The position numbers and the translations under genes were made by a program. Source: Bagarius yarrelli (taxonomy: Eukaryota; Chordata; Actinopteri; Siluriformes; Sisoridae). Taken from it: a stretch of DNA of 64,000 bases. A model generated the notes under the pieces. It saw only the letters and a program-made list of their open reading frames with translations. It had not been told where the DNA came from and made no database searches. This document shows, piece by piece, positions 58,531-64,000 of the stretch (position 1 is its first letter; the number at the start of each line of letters is the position of its first letter). The DNA lies in the NCBI GenBank assembly GCA_005784505.1, contig VCAZ01000005.1:2432001-2496000 (forward strand). The letters run 5' to 3'.

Positions 58531-58532
58531 TT

Positions 58533-58570
<38 letters not shown>

Positions 58571-58600
58571 CAACAATAATGATAATAATATTAATAACAA
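58531..58600. repeat. (AAT)n / (AAC) compound microsatellite
   Basis: AAT units with AAC and GAT variants at the 3' side. The Asn- or Ile-rich open frames are artefacts. Confidence 0.95.
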
Positions 58601-58604
58601 TACA

Positions 58605-59930
58605 CATGATTTTTGAAGTCAATGTAGGGTTTTTTTATTTTATTTTTCAAGTTGGCCTTTCATTTATAAAGATTATATTGTATACCTCATATATCACAGT
58701 TTAGGTGTCACTTGTAAAATGTGTAGAGCTTCTTGTAACTGTGACTAAACAATTTAACATTTTGAGCTAAAGATTTTAGAATAGCACCCCCATACCTCAA
58801 TGTCAAAAGTGATGTATGGGAGTTATGTAGGCTAAAGATGTTTTTAAAGCGGTTCTTCTAGTGGTTAAATTTTATAATAGGCAAAGCTCAAAGCATTTTC
58901 TTTTCCCTAATAAAATAGTGTCTTTCAATATAAGACTATATAAAGAATGATTATGCTGAATAATAAGGGAAAAAAGGCAATTATTATGCTGCACCTTATT
59001 TTCTCCAGTACTAGACTAACATACACGCAAATAAACATTATATTATACATTTTCAGTTTATTTTAAATAGTATTAATATTAGCATTTGACTTAAAAAAAA
59101 ATGTAATTTCAAATGAGTGTTTTGCTCACATTATGCTACTGGAATAATTATAGACATTTCTGTGTAAAAGCTAGAGAAAAAGAGCACTTTAGTGCATTTA
59201 ATAAGCAGCTAAAGGAAGAATAAGATCAATTAGATTAGATTAAAATGAACTTGTTAACTTTGAATGAGATGGCGATGTTCTGTTTAGGGTAAAATAGATG
59301 TTAGCACAAATACATTCTGATTGATTGAATTTCTTATTGAATTCATTTTTAGCTATCTTACTCATTAAAGCTACCGAGACTTGGTTAAGAGAAACTTTGT
59401 ATGTTGAATGTACAGATAAACACCTGGAATTTCCAACTTTGAACTATACGGGCAGTTTATAGTTATTTAAACTCTTACAACTGTTGCTTAAAACACAAAA
59501 CGATCCAATTTAATTACAATAAAATGTTTAATAACTATGTTTTTTTTTACACCACATTAGCAAACAATCCACGTATCCATTTAAGAACTTAAATGTCTTA
59601 CAAAATGTATAAAATTTTTTCTATATTGACCTTGTTGTGGTGATAGACTGGCAGCCTAACTAGCATGTATGCTTCCTTGTCATGCCTGCTATTCTTAGGA
59701 TAAGCTCAGAACCCTGAATGTGAATTCATGAATAAACCAAAAGCTTTTCTTAAGAATTAGTCACTGTCTGTTTTTAGAGAGTCCTACACTTCCTTTTGTA
59801 TGTTAACACACAAGGGAAAGAAAATAGAAGTATATACATGCTGTAGAACATAAAAGAAGCCTTTTAAACAACCAACAGAAAAATAAATAAATAAATTTCA
59901 ACAATAAATTGCCCATATGAGTGAGTGTAG
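58605..59930. other. AT-rich non-coding DNA, no gene seen
   Basis: No coding frame, RNA gene or recognised repeat. Confidence 0.4.
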
Positions 59931-59934
59931 CCCT

Positions 59935-60052
59935 TTGATGGACTGGTCATCTGCCCAGGGTGTAACCCTCCTGCCTTTTACCCTTTCAGAGAGGGCTGGG
60001 ATAGACTCCAGCAGATCCCTGTGACCCCAAATTAGGGAATAAGCAAGTATAG
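59935..60052 (-). repeat. Composite repeat fragment (family of 22508), inverted
   Basis: TTTGATGGACTGGTCATCTG, CCTTTTACCCTTTCAGAGAG, GGGCTGGGATAGACTCCAGC and AGATCCCTGTGACCCC, the reverse complement of the 22508..22610 blocks. Confidence 0.8.
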
Positions 60053-60059
60053 AAGATGA

Positions 60060-60775
60060 AAGAATTATTGAATGAATAAATGAATTAAAAAAATATAAAA
60101 GGTTTATAAAATCATACATTTTTGTTTTTAAATCTATAAAATCCTCTGTACTATAATCTATTAGAAGCAAAATAGGGCAGAGTTCAGTTTCAAGGTCTAT
60201 GATTTACCACCTGTGTCTGTTAACAATATATACTTCCAATGTTTCTGTGGGTTTTTTCTGGATTATTTCCTCAAACGTTTCCTAAAAAACATGCCGGTTA
60301 GTGGATTGCACTCTCAAATCACTAAAGATATGTTTTTGTGTGTGTGTGTGTGTATGTGTATGTGTGTGAATGTGTCTTTTGAAGTTACAGTTTATTTACA
60401 GTACCGGCATATTGTCAAGATTTATAGAAAAAGCTTCCTTTTGTAAGACCGCCACAGTGTTTGTCATGATTACTTTTAGATTTGAAATTAAACCCAATTT
60501 AACTTCACTTTTAAAAAGAATAGATTAGTAAAAAATTTCAACCAGAAAATCTGAAAGTGTGTTTAATAAATGAGAAAATGCAAAAATCAGTGACGACAAG
60601 AACACTTACAGAAAAATCACAGACAAATAAAGAAAATTTTAGTCAACATTGTTGGAGAGGTTATAAAGGCAGTCCAGTTTGAAGTAGAAATTAAAAAAAT
60701 TAAGATATTTTTTGATGAAATCTGTATAACAATTACTAGATATTATTAAACATTTTGCTTAAGAATTCATCTTAG
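60060..60775. other. AT-rich DNA with a (GT)n tract, no gene seen
   Basis: The (GT) run lies at 60337..60374. Open frames at minus 59898..60170 and plus 60213..60446 are repeat- or AT-driven. Confidence 0.45.
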
Positions 60776-60814
60776 TTTATTATTTTGTTTTCTGGTTTTC
60801 TTTTGTTTTTCTCA

Positions 60815-61155
60815 ACATCGATGCTCCACACTCAGTAGGGGGTGGTATATGCACCAGAAGCCAAAAAACACACAAATAAGATGAAATTGTGGAACTAAGT
60901 GGTTATTTTTGTTTTTCTTTGAACTTTTGTGGCGCTGTAATATTACATTTAAACCACTAAGTTCACACAAACTATTTTGCTGATCATCTTGGTACTTTTC
61001 CTGACCATGAACATGGTAGTTACCTTGCTGTCTATGGGAGAGTCAGGAAGCCCTCAGATTAAAAAAAATAACCAAAAATATCTGAAAGTGTGGAACAACA
61101 CGAGGGTGAGTAATTAATGACTGATTTTTGTTTTTTTTGGGTGAACTAAGTAAAA
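60815..61155. mobile_element. Fish interspersed element ending GGGTGAACTAA
   Basis: GGGGGTGGTATATGCACCAG, ACCATGAACATGGTAGTTAC then CTTGCTGTCTATGGGAGAGT, and ACACGAGGGTGAGTAATTAA then TTTGGGTGAACTAA at the end. The final blocks match a very common cyprinid-type repeat in order. Left boundary uncertain. Confidence 0.6.
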
Positions 61156-61159
61156 TGCA

Positions 61160-63050
61160 CGTTCGGACAGAGCCAGGACTGCGAGGACTTTGGGGGGCAT
61201 ACTAAATAGGATGCTAACCCATCATAGAGCACAATCACACAAGCACAGCCCTGTTTACACAAAATATTCACTATAGTCAGAGCTAATTTAGAGGCATGTG
61301 CAATGTCATCAGCCAACTATAGTAAAGAATATAAACTATTCATAAAAAAACAACTCCATCACGTTTGTCTTTCAGTCATCTTTAACATGGATAAATTGTG
61401 TGTAATAAAATCTAGTAATTATCTTATGCAGCATCTAAAGTTTGCTATAGTTATTTAGGTCTTCAGGTAACTGCAAATAGAATATGGAAAAAAACATTAA
61501 TGCGTCTCCACGACTGAGACCAGAAATTGGCTACTCAATAGAAAAATCAATAACAGAAACTGAAGGAGTAGCAAACACACTACTGTATATATCACTTATA
61601 GAATAAGAAGCCTGGGCACATGCCATCTCATTACAAAAAGCTGTGATTTTGCCAAAAGCAATTAAAATCATCAATAAAAGCAATGCCCAAAGATTGCACC
61701 AGACTTCCATTGACTTGTTCTACACTAGTAAAAACCCCCACTATAACATTTCACATCTAGCTTCAACTGATCAAACTTCCATGCAAGTAAAGTCTTTCAC
61801 AAGGTTTTAAAACATTCCTACCAATCATCAGTAAGTCATTTATCAGATAAAAATATGATTTATAAGATTCAATATTCAAGCTACATATAGATCTTGAACA
61901 AACACCATTATCAGACTTAATGTTCTTTGTTACTGAATCATTCATAGCCTACTGTGATGACACGGTGATAGCAACAGCGTGATTTCAGTGACTTAATATG
62001 AAACAATTGTTGCGTTTTTTTAAAACGTGGTCTAACTTCAGTGCAGACTATAGGTCAAGGCTGAGAAAAAGATGCTTACACTGTTCCAGCATGATTGATG
62101 CTTCGCAGCAGATGAGGAACATGACTCATATATTGTGCCGAACTATAAAAAGCCTCTTAGATTAGAGTGCTAGCTCTTTCTTTTTCTTTTTCCTTTTTTA
62201 TTCAAATTGCCTTGTTGAAAATTTCACACGAGCTCATCGCAACGCAGACTCACTGTCGTGTTTATTAGGATTGCCGGTACACCTGCATATTTTCATGCAA
62301 TTATCTCGTCAATCAAACAAGTGGGGGCATAATATGTCGCTTTACGGTGCAGGTTAAGGGATTCAGTCACTCTAATCATTCTGAATAGAAAAGAAATGTG
62401 ATATCAGAGGCTTTGACCATGACATGGCATTTTTGTATCCGATTGGTTGAGCTTTGGCTTTGGTTGATATATTATTTATTTATTTAATAAGAAAGTACTG
62501 GATGGATCAAACCAAAAAAAAAAAATCAGGCTACTATAACTCAAATAACCACTTGTTACAACTGAGCATCTCAAAATGCACAGCATGTCGAACCTGACCA
62601 TGTAAAGTTACCCTTTTATTAGCCAAGTATAGAAATTTGAGGTTATATTATCTGTTTTCTTAGCCTGATGTGGTCCTCCACGTTTTGCTATTTTAGCCTG
62701 TTTATCCATATTGTAGCACCTATGGTGCAGTTCTGTGCTTTTATTTCACACAAATGCCTCTTATTACAGGTATTTTGTATTTAATACCATTTCGAGAAAA
62801 CTCTAGAGACTAACATGCATTAAAAATCCCAGGATATTAGCAATTTTACAACACTCAAACCTACACTAAGATCCATGACATTATTAAAGTCACCAAGATC
62901 GTTCATTTTAATATTCAGATGTTTACCGGAAACACTTACCGAAGCCGTTTAATTTAACGCCCAAACCGCTGTGACATAATTGGCTAATTGGATAATTGCA
63001 TATGAAACCAGATGTTTACAAGGTTTATATTAAAGTGACCAGTTATACAT
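61160..63050. other. AT-rich non-coding DNA, no gene seen
   Basis: 62210..62460 is less AT-rich, unique-looking and carries POU/homeodomain-like words (TGCATATTTTCATGCAATTA). No coding frame. Confidence 0.35.
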
Positions 63051-63052
63051 GG

Positions 63053-63054
<2 letters not shown>

Positions 63055-63085
<31 letters not shown>
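63055..63085. repeat. (ATT)n microsatellite
   Basis: About ten units. Confidence 0.95.
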
Positions 63086-63086
<1 letters not shown>

Positions 63087-63089
63087 AGG

Positions 63090-63530
63090 GGTTACAGAGA
63101 TTTGGCCTGGAAGCCCATTAGCTGCAGATGATTGGGTGTTTAACATAAAAAAATCCATAAGCTGTAAAAACACTTTAGATTGCCCCCCTGGCTGTTTCTT
63201 TTTACAATTAAAATTACTTCACTTTTCGTCAATTTGATACAGTTCCACTGCAGCACACGTGCAAATGAATCGGGTATGTATTCATTATATGTGGTTGGTC
63301 TAACTATTTTAGCGTTCAATTAAACATGAGATATGGTGCAAGGAACAATCTAACGTCTTTTATCACTTTCTCCTCAACATTAATTCTTATATCATGCAGT
63401 TTCGTTTAATGAATCCGTGGAGAATTCCAATTGCATGCCATCATTCTGGCAACTTTAATGAGCCTCTAGAAAGAAAGAAAAAACGCTTTCAGGACGAGTC
63501 ATTGTTGCTTTTTACAACTGCAGAAAAATA
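63090..63530. other. Unique-looking non-coding DNA
   Basis: No repeat or coding frame recognised. Confidence 0.35.
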
Positions 63531-63537
63531 ACACTAT

Positions 63538-64000
63538 GTTATAAAGTCTGTGAACACCTTACTTTTTCGGCATATGGTAGACACCCTCATTCAGATCGAC
63601 TTACATTTGTCTCTTTTATACAACTCAGCAATTGGGAGTTAAGGGCATTTTTTTAGGGCCTTAGCAGTGGTGGTGCTGAAAATCAAATGAATCTTCCAAT
63701 TAGCAGTCCAACACCTTAAGCACTGCACTATCACTTCTCTTTACCAGTACAAAATGTTGACACAAAGTTAAAATCACAGGATATCATTGTATGTTGCAGT
63801 ACAATATTCCCCTACTGTAACTTAAAGTAAGTTATGACAATACCCCTGTGCTCTTTTGCTCCATGAAGACGTGTCTTCTGTCCTGTCTTTAACTCCCACT
63901 GAAAATCTTTGAAATGTTTAACACTGATAGCACCCATCTTCAACCAACATCAGCACCTGAACATAATAGTACTTTAACAGTGTTAGTATTGTGGCTGAAT
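63538..64000. mobile_element. MITE (15417 family) carrying a nested SINE, cut by the window end
   Basis: The left end AAAGTCTGTGAACACCTTAC corresponds to AAAAGTTTGTGGACACCTTA at 15427. After the SINE, TTGTATGTTGCAGTACAATA, then CCCACTGAAAATCTTTGAAA and CAACATCAGCACCTGAACAT, then TATTGTGGCTGAAT, follow the family's internal order up to the last base. Confidence 0.65.
63562..63739 (-). repeat. tRNA-derived SINE nested in a MITE
   Basis: TTTTTCGGCATATGGTAGAC, CAGATCGACTTACATTTGTC, CTCAGCAATTGGGAGTTAAG and TTAGCAGTCCAACACC in order. It is inserted a few bases inside the left end, as in the copy at 15561. Confidence 0.85.

Overview
The window looks like teleost fish nuclear DNA, most likely otophysan or catfish-like. 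It is AT-rich, has very little coding sequence, is dense in (CA)n, (TA)n and (TATC)n microsatellites, and carries many tRNA-derived SINEs whose shared core contains the words GCATTTGGCAGACGCC and GAGCGACTTACATTTAT. Tc1/mariner, hAT-like and DIRS-type remnants are also present. Nothing prokaryotic or viral was seen. The organism call is inference from repeat type and has not been checked by a search.

Only one convincing host coding segment was found. It is the first coding exon of a large non-classical cadherin on the minus strand (48775..49765). It has a signal peptide, two and a half extracellular cadherin repeats and a clean phase-1 splice donor. A CpG-rich leader and probable promoter lie just upstream at 49766..50110. 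No further exon of this gene was recognised in the 48.7 kb on its 3' side, so most of positions 1..48774 is probably a very long first intron, or intron plus intergenic DNA. The nearest familiar architecture is a vertebrate type III (neural-cadherin-like), Fat or Dachsous protein, but the exact family is not settled.

Region by region. 1..8.1 kb is AT-rich non-coding DNA with large TTTC/GAAA blocks that switch strand. 8.1..8.6 kb is a compound TATC/TACA microsatellite. 9.2..10.05 kb is a non-autonomous hAT-like element whose sister copy, in the opposite orientation, is at 54.5..55.4 kb. 10.5..48.7 kb is a mosaic of SINEs, MITE-like elements (several with SINEs nested inside), LINE-like tails and unassigned AT-rich DNA. 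48.8..50.1 kb is the cadherin exon and CpG island. 51.6..58.3 kb is a transposon cluster: a decayed DIRS element (gag and reverse transcriptase, minus strand) with a roughly 100-bp-arm hairpin between its two genes, a Tc1-like fragment, the hAT-like sister copy, a Tc1/mariner element with both ends, and a second DIRS fragment. 58.3..64 kb is AT-rich DNA with a few repeats, and the window ends inside a MITE that carries a nested SINE.

No new multi-gene system is visible. The points most worth checking are the cadherin exon (family, furin-like site, missing exons), the hairpin inside the DIRS remnant, the hAT-like family that keeps the start of a transposase gene, the long palindrome at 45405..45500, the perfect hairpin at 25141..25187, and an unassigned purine-rich block at 31.5..32.06 kb.
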